Source: Marinobacter sp. Arc7-DN-1 (GTDB lineage: Bacteria > Pseudomonadota > Gammaproteobacteria > Pseudomonadales > Oleiphilaceae). From it: a DNA stretch of 64,000 bases. This document shows, piece after piece, positions 56,336-64,000 of this stretch. The notes beneath the pieces are model-generated. The model did not search any database, had not been told where the DNA came from, and worked only from the letters and a program-made list of their open reading frames with translations. The stretch spans positions 1,488,001-1,552,000 of the forward strand of contig NZ_CP031848.1 of NCBI RefSeq assembly GCF_003441595.1, read 5' to 3'. A program made the position numbers and the translations under genes. Within the stretch, counting starts at the first letter, position 1. Each line of letters opens with the position of its first letter.

Positions 56336-56828
56336 CATCGCTCTCCTGAATCCTGCATCCTGTGTCCTTTTCGATGGCATCAATCACCGCCTGAGTCACC
56401 CCGGGAATGGTGTCCGCAACCGGTTTTGACAGCCCGTCGCCCGCTTCGAAGCTGGCCGCCTCCACCGCAAACACCCGGCATACCGGAGGCAGCACATCGA
56501 GCGCGCGCGCCAGCTCAATCGCTTCAGACAGCCCCAGCGCATGGGACGAAAACGCGCCTCCCAGGGCTGGCAGCGGCGCGGCGCTGGCGTCGAACACCCG
56601 GAGGTGCCCCGGCTCCAGCCCCATGACAGCGGCATCGACCAGGTACACCGCTTCGGCGCCAGTCATCAGGTCCACCAGTCCGGCCACTTCGCCGCTGTGC
56701 TCAACCACGTCGACAGTTTCCGGCAAACGGTCATCAAGGGCATCCATCACCAGCGGTCCGAGGGCATCATCCCCCCGACCCCGGTTGCCGATACCAACAA
56801 CCCTGATGGGCCGGGAAACATCACTCAT
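56328..56828 (-). CDS. Hydrogenase maturation protease
   Basis: 166 residues of the HycI/HybD family: [18 protein letters not shown] near the N-terminus with the nickel-ligand Asp/Glu, and [10 protein letters not shown], then [12 protein letters not shown] with the ligand His. It removes the C-terminal tail of the large subunit after nickel insertion. The start at 56828 overlaps the large-subunit gene by 8 bases (ATGAGTGA). A much longer frame upstream is antisense-like run-through and is not used. Confidence 0.9.
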   Translation of the reverse strand: MSDVSRPIRVVGIGNRGRGDDALGPLVMDALDDRLPETVDVVEHSGEVAGLVDLMTGAEAVYLVDAAVMGLEPGHLRVFDASAAPLPALGGAFSSHALGLSEAIELARALDVLPPVCRVFAVEAASFEAGDGLSKPVADTIPGVTQAVIDAIEKDTGCRIQESDDA

Positions 56829-58110
56829 GGCGGACATCCAGTTTGAGAAAGTGCGTTGCACAGGAGATGCAGGGATCGTAGTTGCGGATGGTCTGCTCAC
56901 AGCGTTCACGCAGGGTATCGGCCGGCAAATCGAGCCAGCCGCCAACCAGCTCTTGCAGGTCGGCCTCAATGCTGGGCTGGTTCTGTGCCGTGGGCGGCAC
57001 AATCTGCGCCTCGAGGATGGCACCGTTTTCATCAAGCCGGTAACGGTGAAACAGCAGACCGCGTGGGGCCTCGGTGCAACCGAAGCCTTCCGAGAGCCTC
57101 GGCTCGGCCGGTTCGAACGGTCGCTCAGGTTCCTGGTATCCGGCAATCACACGCAGAGCCTCATCACAGGCATACACAACCTCGACGCTGCGCACCACAA
57201 TGCTCTGGAACGGGTTGTTGCAAGTAACACCCAAACCAGCTTCTTTGGCCGCCTCCCGGGCCAGTGGCGAGAGCTGGCCAAAATTGAGACTGTAGCGCGC
57301 CAGCGGCCCGACCAGATAACAGTCATGCTCACGCAAGTGCGAGTGCAGCGCCGTAGAGCGCTGCACGTGGGACTCCACAAAGTGGCGATTGTAATCCGCT
57401 ACGGCGATATCCAGCCCACGATTGGACATAATACGCCCGACGTTCATGGCGTACTCGTCCGGATGGTGCAGTGCGACCAGGTGGTAGTCCCGCCCGGCCT
57501 CCGGCATGTCCAGCCCGGCCGTCCAGCGCACGGTTGCCAGGGCGTCCTCCCGGGCCTGTTTCAGGGTGTCGGCCAGCGGCTCCAGTTCCTTGCGGGTCGG
57601 CGTTCGATAGAATCCGCCCACTCGCACATTGATGGGATGGATTTCCCGACCGCCCAACAGCGTCATGATGGCATTGCCCGCTTTCTTCAGGGACAGCCCC
57701 CGTTTGACGATGTCGGGATAATCCCGGGCCATGTCCACCGCCCCGGCGTACCCCAGGAAATCCGGGGCGTGCAGCATGTAAATGTGGAGGGCGTGGCTTT
57801 CGATCCACTCCCCGCAGTACAGCAACCGGCGCAATGCCCGCAGCGGCCCCTCCACCTCGATACCAAGCGCGTTCTCCATCGCATGGACAGCGCTCATCTG
57901 ATAGGCCACCGGGCAGATACCACAGATGCGGGCGGTCACATCGGGCGCCTCTGAAAAGTCGCGCCCACGCAGGAATGCCTCGAAAAAACGCGGGGGCTCA
58001 AAAATACGCAGTTCCGCATCGCTCACCTGGCCGTCCCGGACCGTCACCTTCAGGGCACCTTCGCCCTCGACCCGCGCCAGGTAATCCACCTTGATGGTCT
58101 TACGGCTCAT
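56821..58110 (-). CDS. hydA: NiFe hydrogenase large (alpha) subunit, group 3b-like
   Basis: 429 residues. The nickel-binding pairs are [19 protein letters not shown] (about residue 58) and, at the C-terminus, [16 protein letters not shown]. The short tail after SCATH should be cut by the adjacent protease. N-terminal [17 protein letters not shown] is typical of soluble group 3 enzymes (sulfhydrogenase alpha). With HydB, HydG and HydD it forms a cytosolic bidirectional H2:NAD(P) oxidoreductase. The start at 58110 overlaps hydD by 11 bases. Confidence 0.93.
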   Translation of the reverse strand: MSRKTIKVDYLARVEGEGALKVTVRDGQVSDAELRIFEPPRFFEAFLRGRDFSEAPDVTARICGICPVAYQMSAVHAMENALGIEVEGPLRALRRLLYCGEWIESHALHIYMLHAPDFLGYAGAVDMARDYPDIVKRGLSLKKAGNAIMTLLGGREIHPINVRVGGFYRTPTRKELEPLADTLKQAREDALATVRWTAGLDMPEAGRDYHLVALHHPDEYAMNVGRIMSNRGLDIAVADYNRHFVESHVQRSTALHSHLREHDCYLVGPLARYSLNFGQLSPLAREAAKEAGLGVTCNNPFQSIVVRSVEVVYACDEALRVIAGYQEPERPFEPAEPRLSEGFGCTEAPRGLLFHRYRLDENGAILEAQIVPPTAQNQPSIEADLQELVGGWLDLPADTLRERCEQTIRNYDPCISCATHFLKLDVRHE

Positions 58111-58882
58111 GACGTTCGCTCTCCTCACGGAACGGGCCGGCCCAGGCGTTGAAAGTCCGGTAAAAGCGCAACCGCTCGGCCCGGCCCATGCCCAACTGAT
58201 CCAGTCGCTCACTCAGCGCAGGCGCGTTGGGATTTTCGTTGGGCCCATAGCAACCGTAACAACCCCGATTATAGGACGGACACAAGGCATTGCAGCCGCT
58301 GTGGGTCATCGGCCCCAGACAGGGCGTTCCGTGGGCCACCATCACACAGACATTGCCCCTGAGCTTGCAGTCCAGACACACGCTATGGGCCGGCGTGACC
58401 GGTCGTCGCCCGCACAGAAACGCCGACACCACCTCCAGTAACTGCTGTTTGCTGATGGGGCAGCCACGCAATTCAAAATCCACGGCCACGTGGTCGGTGA
58501 TCGGTGTGGAGGTGGACAGGGTTTCAATGTACTCCGGGTGGGCGTAGACAGCCGCCATGAAATCATCAATATCGGCGAAATTACGCAACGCCTGAATGCC
58601 GCCAGCCGTGGCGCAGGCACCGATGGTCACCAGCGTTCGCGAGCGCCGGCGCACGCTCTGGATACGCTCGGCATCGTGGGCGGTGGTGATGGATCCCTCC
58701 ACCAGGGACAGATCGTAAATACCGCGAATACTGCCGCGGGTGGCCTCCGGGAAATAGGCGATATCGACTGCCCCGGCGACCTGCAGCAATTCATCCTCAC
58801 AATCCAGCAAGCTCAGTTGGCAGCCATCGCACGACGCAAACTTCCAGACGCCAAGGCGTGGCTTGTGATCCGGGCGCGCCAT
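58100..58882 (-). CDS. hydD: NiFe hydrogenase small (delta) subunit
   Basis: 260 residues. The Fe-S ligands are clear: [16 protein letters not shown] (proximal cluster), [18 protein letters not shown], then [34 protein letters not shown] and GCYGCYGPN. This matches sulfhydrogenase delta subunits that carry three Fe-S clusters between the active site and the beta/gamma module. No twin-arginine signal, so it is cytosolic. It starts one base after the hydG stop. Confidence 0.93.
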   Translation of the reverse strand: MARPDHKPRLGVWKFASCDGCQLSLLDCEDELLQVAGAVDIAYFPEATRGSIRGIYDLSLVEGSITTAHDAERIQSVRRRSRTLVTIGACATAGGIQALRNFADIDDFMAAVYAHPEYIETLSTSTPITDHVAVDFELRGCPISKQQLLEVVSAFLCGRRPVTPAHSVCLDCKLRGNVCVMVAHGTPCLGPMTHSGCNALCPSYNRGCYGCYGPNENPNAPALSERLDQLGMGRAERLRFYRTFNAWAGPFREESERHEP

Positions 58883-58883
58883 G

Positions 58884-59714
58884 TCAAAACTCCTTGAGGT
58901 TCAGTAATCCGCGGACCCGATCAAACGACAGCACCGGACCGTCCTTACAGACAAACGTCGCTCCAAACTGGCAATGGCCACAATGCCCGAGCGCGCATTT
59001 CATGTTTCGCTCCATGGACAGATAAATCGCCCCATCCTCAACACCGGCACCCCGCAGCGCGTTGACCGTGAAGCGCATCATGATTTCCGGGCCACACACC
59101 ATCGCCAGGGTGTCTTCAGGGTCGAAGCCCAGCGTCGGCACCAGAGCCGGAACCACACCGACCATGCCCTGCCAGTCACTGTCGGCGTGGTCCACAGTAA
59201 TATAGACTTCAATATCCGGACGCTTGCTCCATGCCTCCAGTTGAGCGGAATAGAGGATATCGCCGGGACTGCGTGTACCGTAAAGCAGGATAACCCGACC
59301 GTACCTCTCCCGATGGCGCAACACGTGATAAATGGCCGGTCGCAAGGGTGCCAATCCCAGCCCGCCGGCCACAATCAGCAAATCCGCACCCTCGCCTTCC
59401 GTTATCGGCCATCCGACACCGAACGGGCCACGCAGGCCAACGGTGTCCCTCGGTTTCAGGGCCGCCAGCTTCCTGGAGACCGGGCCCACCGCCCGCACGG
59501 TATGAACCAGCGTCTCTGTCTGTCCGGTGTCACCACTCAGGCTGATGGGCACCTCGCCCACACCGAACACATAGAGCATATTGAACTGGCCCGGCAAACA
59601 GGGCCGGTTGCCGGCCGGTCCCGGCTCCAGTTCCAGTGTCCAGATGGTTTCCAGTTCCTGCTGTCGGCGCAGAACCCGAACCGGTTCGGGTACCATCAGA
59701 TCGTCTGAAATCAC
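58884..59714 (-). CDS. hydG: Hydrogenase FAD/NAD(P)-binding (gamma) subunit
   Basis: 276 residues of the ferredoxin-NADP reductase fold: [20 protein letters not shown] (flavin), [19 protein letters not shown] (pyridine nucleotide), [11 protein letters not shown], and a C-terminal 2Fe-2S site [19 protein letters not shown]. It links electrons from the hydrogenase dimer to NAD(P). It overlaps the cNMP-domain gene by 4 bases (ATGA). Confidence 0.93.
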   Translation of the reverse strand: MISDDLMVPEPVRVLRRQQELETIWTLELEPGPAGNRPCLPGQFNMLYVFGVGEVPISLSGDTGQTETLVHTVRAVGPVSRKLAALKPRDTVGLRGPFGVGWPITEGEGADLLIVAGGLGLAPLRPAIYHVLRHRERYGRVILLYGTRSPGDILYSAQLEAWSKRPDIEVYITVDHADSDWQGMVGVVPALVPTLGFDPEDTLAMVCGPEIMMRFTVNALRGAGVEDGAIYLSMERNMKCALGHCGHCQFGATFVCKDGPVLSFDRVRGLLNLKEF

Positions 59715-60181
59715 TCGGGCTGCTCCGGAGTACCATAAACATCCAGAACCTGCATTTGTGTCGCGTGAAGCCGACTGGTCAGAATCGGCAGCAATCGTTT
59801 CAGGACTTCGTAGCCCAGAGCCGGATCATCATCGCACTTCTTCCTCAGGCAGTGGGCGTCCATCGCGATGGCACGGGTCAGCGTGATGGCGCGTGCATCG
59901 TAGGCCCAGTGATAGGGGGGCAGAACCCAGGACACCCCCGCCAGGTCGCCTTCATGGAGCGTCTGAAAACAGACCGACGGTTTTCCCGGCACCGCGATTT
60001 CCAGAGCCACCTGACCATAGCGGATGAGGTGCAGGTGATCGGCGTCTGTGCCTTCGCGAAACAGGTATTCCCCCGGATTGAACCGAACATTGCGGGCACA
60101 CCCGCTGACCAGATTGCAGAAATCGCTATCCAGATCCTTGAAGAACGGATGCTCGCACACGATCCGGGCAATGTTTTTCAT
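59711..60181 (-). CDS. Cyclic nucleotide-binding domain protein without DNA-binding domain
   Basis: 156 residues forming one cNMP-binding beta-roll: VRFNPGEYLFREGTDADHLH (about residues 31-50), IRYGQVALEI and LHEGDLAGVSWVLPPYHWAY, where a Crp-type protein would have its phosphate-binding cassette. The usual cassette (R-A-A) is not obvious: the region reads PPYHWAYDARAIT, so the ligand may be something else. There is no helix-turn-helix. It sits between hydB and hydG with 4-base overlaps on both sides, so it is made in step with the enzyme. A role as an allosteric or accessory hydrogenase subunit is inferred. Confidence 0.85.
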   Translation of the reverse strand: MKNIARIVCEHPFFKDLDSDFCNLVSGCARNVRFNPGEYLFREGTDADHLHLIRYGQVALEIAVPGKPSVCFQTLHEGDLAGVSWVLPPYHWAYDARAITLTRAIAMDAHCLRKKCDDDPALGYEVLKRLLPILTSRLHATQMQVLDVYGTPEQPE

Positions 60182-61314
60182 TGCCTTTCTCCCGATGAAA
60201 CATCATCGTGAATGGCGCGAACCTCCTCCGTGATATCGATGCCCACCGGGCACCAGGTGATGCAGCGACCGCAACCGACACAGCCTGAGGTGCCGAACTG
60301 ATCCACCCAGGTAGCGAGTTTGTGGGTCATCCACTGACGGTAGCGGGACCGGGTCGAGTTGCGAACACTGCCGCCGTGAATATAGGAAAAATCCGACGTG
60401 AAACACGAGTCCCAGCGCCGGCTGCGTTCCGCGCTGGCGCCTTCCAGATCCGAGGTGTCTTCAACCGTGGTGCAGAAGCACGTCGGGCAAACCATGGTGC
60501 AGTTCGCGCAGCTCAAACACCGGTCGGCAACGTCGGCCCAGCGCGGATGCTCCAGATTATCCATCAGTAAGGCGGGGATGGCGGTTTGCGGCATACTCCG
60601 GCCCATCTGACTGCGGGTTTTCTCCACCACAGCGGTGGCGGCGGCCTGGTGGGCATCTGTCGCGGGTTTGCGGGGCAATTCGGCGAGAATCGCCGCCCCC
60701 TGTTCGGAGCCCGACCGGATAAGGAAAAGGTGGCTGTCGTCGCCCAGAAGCTCGGTGAGGGCAAGATCGTACCCGTCCCTGACGTCGGGCCCGGTATCCA
60801 TGGAGTCACAGAAACAGGTGCCGCCAGCCTCTGAGCAGTTGATCGCCACCATAAAAGCCTGCTCCCGACGTGACCGGTAATGAGGGTCGGCATAGTCGTC
60901 CCCCAGCAACACACGATCCTGGATGCCGATCGCCGCCAGCTCACAGGCGCGCACCCCGAAGAACGCATATCGAGGCGGATCATCCCGGGCAGGAACAAAG
61001 CGGAGTTCGCCGCCGTTGCGAGTCGCCTGCCACAAGGACACCTTCGGTGGGTGAAGAAAACGTTTCCAGCTATGGGGCCCCACGGCATAACCGAACAACG
61101 CCTCATCCGAACGCCGCTTCAACCGGTAGTGACCACCATCCTGCTCATCCGTCCAACCGGCGGGAAGCTCCCCGGTACGGGCGAGCTCATCGTACACAAT
61201 GGCCTGGTCCCGAACGGTTGGCCCAAAAACCGTATACCCGCGCTCAGCCAATGCATCCAGCAAACACTGCAAGCCGTCCCGCGTGATGACAGAGGCATCG
61301 TCAAAGTTGTCCAT
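60178..61314 (-). CDS. hydB: Hydrogenase iron-sulfur (beta) subunit
   Basis: 378 residues. C-terminal tandem 4Fe-4S sites CLSCANCTMVCPTCFC and CVGCGRCITWCPVGID (about residues 280-365) are as in sulfhydrogenase beta subunits; an extra Cys-rich motif GGTCFCDSMD lies near the middle. It shuttles electrons between the delta and gamma subunits. First gene of the operon. I chose the ATG at 61314 (MDNFDDASV), which has GGAAGG upstream, over one eight codons earlier. Confidence 0.92.
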   Translation of the reverse strand: MDNFDDASVITRDGLQCLLDALAERGYTVFGPTVRDQAIVYDELARTGELPAGWTDEQDGGHYRLKRRSDEALFGYAVGPHSWKRFLHPPKVSLWQATRNGGELRFVPARDDPPRYAFFGVRACELAAIGIQDRVLLGDDYADPHYRSRREQAFMVAINCSEAGGTCFCDSMDTGPDVRDGYDLALTELLGDDSHLFLIRSGSEQGAAILAELPRKPATDAHQAAATAVVEKTRSQMGRSMPQTAIPALLMDNLEHPRWADVADRCLSCANCTMVCPTCFCTTVEDTSDLEGASAERSRRWDSCFTSDFSYIHGGSVRNSTRSRYRQWMTHKLATWVDQFGTSGCVGCGRCITWCPVGIDITEEVRAIHDDVSSGERQ

Positions 61315-61334
61315 GAGGAGACCTTCCGTGATTG

Positions 61335-61365
61335 GCAATCAGAAAATAAGGAATCAACTGATTGC
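61335..61365 (-). promoter_or_regulatory. Inverted repeat upstream of the hydrogenase operon
   Basis: GCAATCAG and CTGATTGC (8-base arms, 15-base spacer) lie 21-51 bases before the hydB start in the divergent region shared with phaB. It overlaps the likely promoter or leader of the operon, so it could be an operator or the base of a leader hairpin. No perfect FNR box was seen in 61315-61591. Confidence 0.35.
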
Positions 61366-61591
61366 TCACGACAAGCTTTAGCAAGTCCAGGGATTTTGTC
61401 AAAGGTGGAATGGGGGGTGGGTAAAGTGACTGAAATTCTTTGCGTTGGCGATAACTCATGCGCGCGGCCTGACCGGTTGCCTTGCGTTGATTTCTTGTGA
61501 CCTTGTGGGGGCTCTGCTAGCTTGAAACTAGAAGTTGTCGAACAACAACGATTACTCAAGCCGTAGTTCAAGGCCATTCAAGGAGAGTGTT

Positions 61592-62335
61592 ATGCAAGAC
61601 CTCAAAGGCAAGGTTGCCATCGTCACCGGTGCCTCTCGCGGCATCGGTCGGCACATAGCCCTTCAGCTCGCCCAGCGCGGCGCCGACGTCGCCATCAACT
61701 ACCGCTCGCGTCAGCCCGAGGCAGACGAGGTCGTCAAGGAAATTGAGGCGACCGGTGTCCGGGCGCTGGCCATCCAGGCTGATCTTTCCCAGATGCCCGC
61801 GGCCCGGAGCCTGATACGTCAGGTCCATGACCAGTGGGGGCGCATCGACATCCTGGTGAACAACGCCGGCATCACCAAAGACAAGTCCATGAAGAAGCTC
61901 ACCGACGATGACTGGAACGACGTCCTCGATACCAACCTGGGAAGCGTCTACGCAACCTGCTCCGAAGTACTGAACATCATGATGGACCAGAAGTACGGTC
62001 GCATCATCAACATCACCTCCTTCGTCGGCCAGGCCGGCAACTTCGGGCAGGCCAACTACGCGGCCAGCAAGGGCGGTATCATTGCGTTTACCAAGACCCT
62101 GGCACTGGAAATGGCCAGGTACAATATCACCGTCAATGCCATTGCCCCGGGCTTTACCGAAACCGAAATGCTCGCCCAGGTGCCCGAGAATATCCGCCAA
62201 CAAATCATTGCCCGCGTGCCGATGGGCCGTTTTGGTCAACCCGAGGAAATCGCCCGCGCGGTGGTGTTCCTGGCAGCGGAAGGGGACTACATCACCGGCC
62301 AGCAAATCAACGTTAACGGCGGCGTGTACATGTAG
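61592..62335 (+). CDS. phaB: Acetoacetyl-CoA reductase (PhaB-type SDR)
   Basis: 247 residues, classical SDR: TGASRGIGRHIALQLA (about 12-27), NNAGITKDKSMKKLTDDDW, active-site Ser in ITSFVGQAGNFGQ and YAASKGGIIAFTKTLALE (Y-x3-K). The sequence also fits FabG, but phaC follows 24 bases downstream, so acetoacetyl-CoA reduction for polyhydroxybutyrate is most likely. AAGGAGAGTGTT precedes the ATG at 61592. An upstream in-frame start is not needed. Confidence 0.88.
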   Translation: MQDLKGKVAIVTGASRGIGRHIALQLAQRGADVAINYRSRQPEADEVVKEIEATGVRALAIQADLSQMPAARSLIRQVHDQWGRIDILVNNAGITKDKSMKKLTDDDWNDVLDTNLGSVYATCSEVLNIMMDQKYGRIINITSFVGQAGNFGQANYAASKGGIIAFTKTLALEMARYNITVNAIAPGFTETEMLAQVPENIRQQIIARVPMGRFGQPEEIARAVVFLAAEGDYITGQQINVNGGVYM

Positions 62336-62359
62336 CACCGCCAGCTGGAGAGTGTGACC

Positions 62360-64000
62360 ATGGCTGACAAACCGATTAAGACCAGCCCCCCGCCGGAATT
62401 CGAGCCCAACGTCGTGCGCCAGTCGCTGGTACGGGCGGGTGTGCATGGCGGCCATCTGCTGAAGCGTTCTATCCTGCGCCGGTTGAGCCGGGGCAATCCC
62501 AACCCGGTCAGCGTCAAAAGCATGGCCAAACCCTTTGTTTCCCTGACCGGCAGGCTCGCAACCCAGCCGGACACCCTGATCCTGGCCCAGATGCGCCTTC
62601 TCAAGAACAGCACCCGGTTCTGCTCGGGCCTGCTGGCCAGCAGCTTAAGCAACAAGCCACTGGCCGTGATGGAGCCGGAGCCGGGCGACGGGCGCTTTCG
62701 CGACCAGGCCTGGAATGAGGTCATGGCCTTTAATGTCATCAAGCAGGCCTACCTGCTGTCGAATCGCTGGATCATGGACACCCTAGATGATGTCCGCGGC
62801 CTGGACGACCACACCAGACGCAAGCTGCGATTTTTCACCGGCCAGATGACCGACGCCCTGGCCCCGAGCAATTTCATCCTGAGCAATCCCGAGGTGCTGC
62901 GGGCGACAATCCAGACCCGGGGCAGGAACCTGCTGCGCGGACTGGCCAACCTGTTGCGCGATCTGGATGAGGGCGCCGGCCCCATGCCCTTTCGCATGTC
63001 CGACCCGGACGCCTTTACGGTTGGAGACAATCTGGCCAACACGCCGGGTGACATTATTTTCCAGAACGAACTGATGCAGCTCATCCAGTACCGGCCAACC
63101 ACCGACACCGTGCACCGTCGGCCGCTGCTGGTGATACCGCCGTGGATCAACAAGTACTACATTCTCGATCTGGGTGAGAAAAAGTCGTTCATCCGCTATT
63201 GGGTCGAGCAGGGCCACACCGTGTTCGTGGTCTCCTGGGTGAATCCCGGGCCGGAACTGGCGCATAAGAGTTTTGAAGACTACATGCTCGAAGGCCCCAT
63301 CGCCGCCATGAACGCCATTGAACAAGCCACCGGTGAGCGTGAACTGAATACGGTCGGCTACTGCATTGGCGGCACCCTGCTCGGCTGTACCCTCGCCTGG
63401 CTGGCCGCCCGGGGCGACGACCGGGTCAAGAGCGCCACCTTCCTCAACAGCCTGTTGGACTTCTCGGAGGTCGGCGATCTGGAAGTGTTCATTGATGAGG
63501 ACGCCATTGGCAAGCTCGAAAAAGCCATGAACAAACAGGGCTATCTCGAGGGTGCCTCCATGGCGACCGCCTTCAACATGCTGCGGGCCAACAGCCTGAT
63601 ATGGTCCTTCTTCGTCAACAACTACCTGCTGGGGCGTGATACCGCCCCCTTCGACCTGTTGTACTGGAACGCGGATGCCACCCGCATGCCGGCGACCATG
63701 CACAGTTTCTACCTGCGCAACATGTACCTGCACAACCGGCTGCGTGAGCCCGGTGGTATTGAACTGGCGGGCACCCCGATCGATCTGGGGAAAGTCAAGG
63801 TGCCGAGTTACTTTGCATCGGCCATCGAGGATCACATCGCCCCCTGGATTTCCTCTTATCGCGGCTCACGCTATCTGGGCGGCCCGGTGCGTTTTGTCCT
63901 CGGCGGCTCGGGGCACATCGCTGGGATCATCAATCCGCCGGACCGGAAAAAGTACGGCTATCGCGTCAACGAGGACAGCGACCTGGATCCGGATGCCTGG
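62360..64000 (+). CDS. phaC: Polyhydroxyalkanoate synthase PhaC (partial, runs off window)
   Basis: 547 codons are visible and the frame is still open at the window edge. The lipase-like box GYCIGGTLLG (about residue 335) carries the catalytic Cys, preceded by PPWINKYYILDLGEKKSFI and followed by HIAPWISSYRG, which holds the catalytic Asp region (IEDHIAPW) and GSGHIAGIINPP with the His. The long N-terminus fits a class I synthase acting on short-chain hydroxyacyl-CoA. It polymerises the product of PhaB at the granule surface. GGAG nine bases before the ATG at 62360. Confidence 0.93.
   Translation, partial: MADKPIKTSPPPEFEPNVVRQSLVRAGVHGGHLLKRSILRRLSRGNPNPVSVKSMAKPFVSLTGRLATQPDTLILAQMRLLKNSTRFCSGLLASSLSNKPLAVMEPEPGDGRFRDQAWNEVMAFNVIKQAYLLSNRWIMDTLDDVRGLDDHTRRKLRFFTGQMTDALAPSNFILSNPEVLRATIQTRGRNLLRGLANLLRDLDEGAGPMPFRMSDPDAFTVGDNLANTPGDIIFQNELMQLIQYRPTTDTVHRRPLLVIPPWINKYYILDLGEKKSFIRYWVEQGHTVFVVSWVNPGPELAHKSFEDYMLEGPIAAMNAIEQATGERELNTVGYCIGGTLLGCTLAWLAARGDDRVKSATFLNSLLDFSEVGDLEVFIDEDAIGKLEKAMNKQGYLEGASMATAFNMLRANSLIWSFFVNNYLLGRDTAPFDLLYWNADATRMPATMHSFYLRNMYLHNRLREPGGIELAGTPIDLGKVKVPSYFASAIEDHIAPWISSYRGSRYLGGPVRFVLGGSGHIAGIINPPDRKKYGYRVNEDSDLDPDAW

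Noticed and set aside
56407-57954. 515-codon plus-strand open frame
   Set aside because: Antisense to the hydrogenase protease and large subunit, which show clear catalytic motifs.

Overview
The window reads as chromosome from a marine gammaproteobacterium, most likely Marinobacter or a close relative. This is an inference from gene content and protein style: a Pseudomonas-type mannitol operon, EfpL, BCCT transport, PHA synthesis, an alkylsulfatase, methylated-compound catabolism and a soluble group 3b-type NiFe hydrogenase. No rRNA, tRNA, CRISPR array, complete insertion sequence or prophage was seen.

Layout. 1-1.05 kb: a PaaX-type regulator, probably the edge of a phenylacetate locus to the left. 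1.1-11.2 kb: a polyol utilisation locus with an MtlR-like AraC regulator, an outer-membrane porin, the ABC transporter MtlEFGK, mannitol 2-dehydrogenase MtlD and fructokinase MtlZ. Together they import mannitol-type polyols, oxidise them to fructose and phosphorylate it. The promoter and leader of mtlE are duplicated, and one copy now precedes the porin. 11.2-24.7 kb: mostly single genes (MFS exporter, EfpL, crotonase, Rpn-type nuclease with DUF2750, MscS channel, BCCT carrier with a short cupin, EamA transporter, an internally deleted AraC regulator, membrane proteins, a metallopeptidase, a histone-deacetylase-like amidohydrolase). 24.8-34.8 kb: CPA2 antiporter, two LysR regulators, homocysteine S-methyltransferase, alkyl/aryl-sulfatase, an enolase-superfamily enzyme, a methyltransferase and small envelope proteins. 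34.87-37.6 kb: a scarred region with a 267-bp palindrome-rich MITE-like element, a lone copy of its end, and truncated XRE, NAD(P)H dehydrogenase and LysR genes. 37.9-48.4 kb: a one-carbon/methyl catabolism region (FAD-GcvT fusion oxidase, serine deaminase, GbdR/SouR-like regulator, and an operon of a DmdA/LigM-like GcvT protein, a MetF-like reductase and formate-THF ligase). 48.6-51.3 kb: an MDR oxidoreductase and an SDR-TetR pair with a palindromic operator. 51.3-61.3 kb: an 11-gene, almost fully overlapping hydrogenase operon, hydB-cNMP protein-hydG-hydD-hydA-protease-hypA-hypF-hypC-hypD-hypE, on the minus strand. 61.6-64 kb: divergent phaB and phaC (phaC runs off the window).

The most unusual items are the duplicated mtl promoter/leader, the MITE-like element with its associated scar, the folate-dependent demethylation cluster, and the hydrogenase operon with a zinc-less HypA, no hypB beside it and a DNA-binding-free cyclic-nucleotide domain protein. 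All functions are predictions from sequence read by eye; no database search was run.
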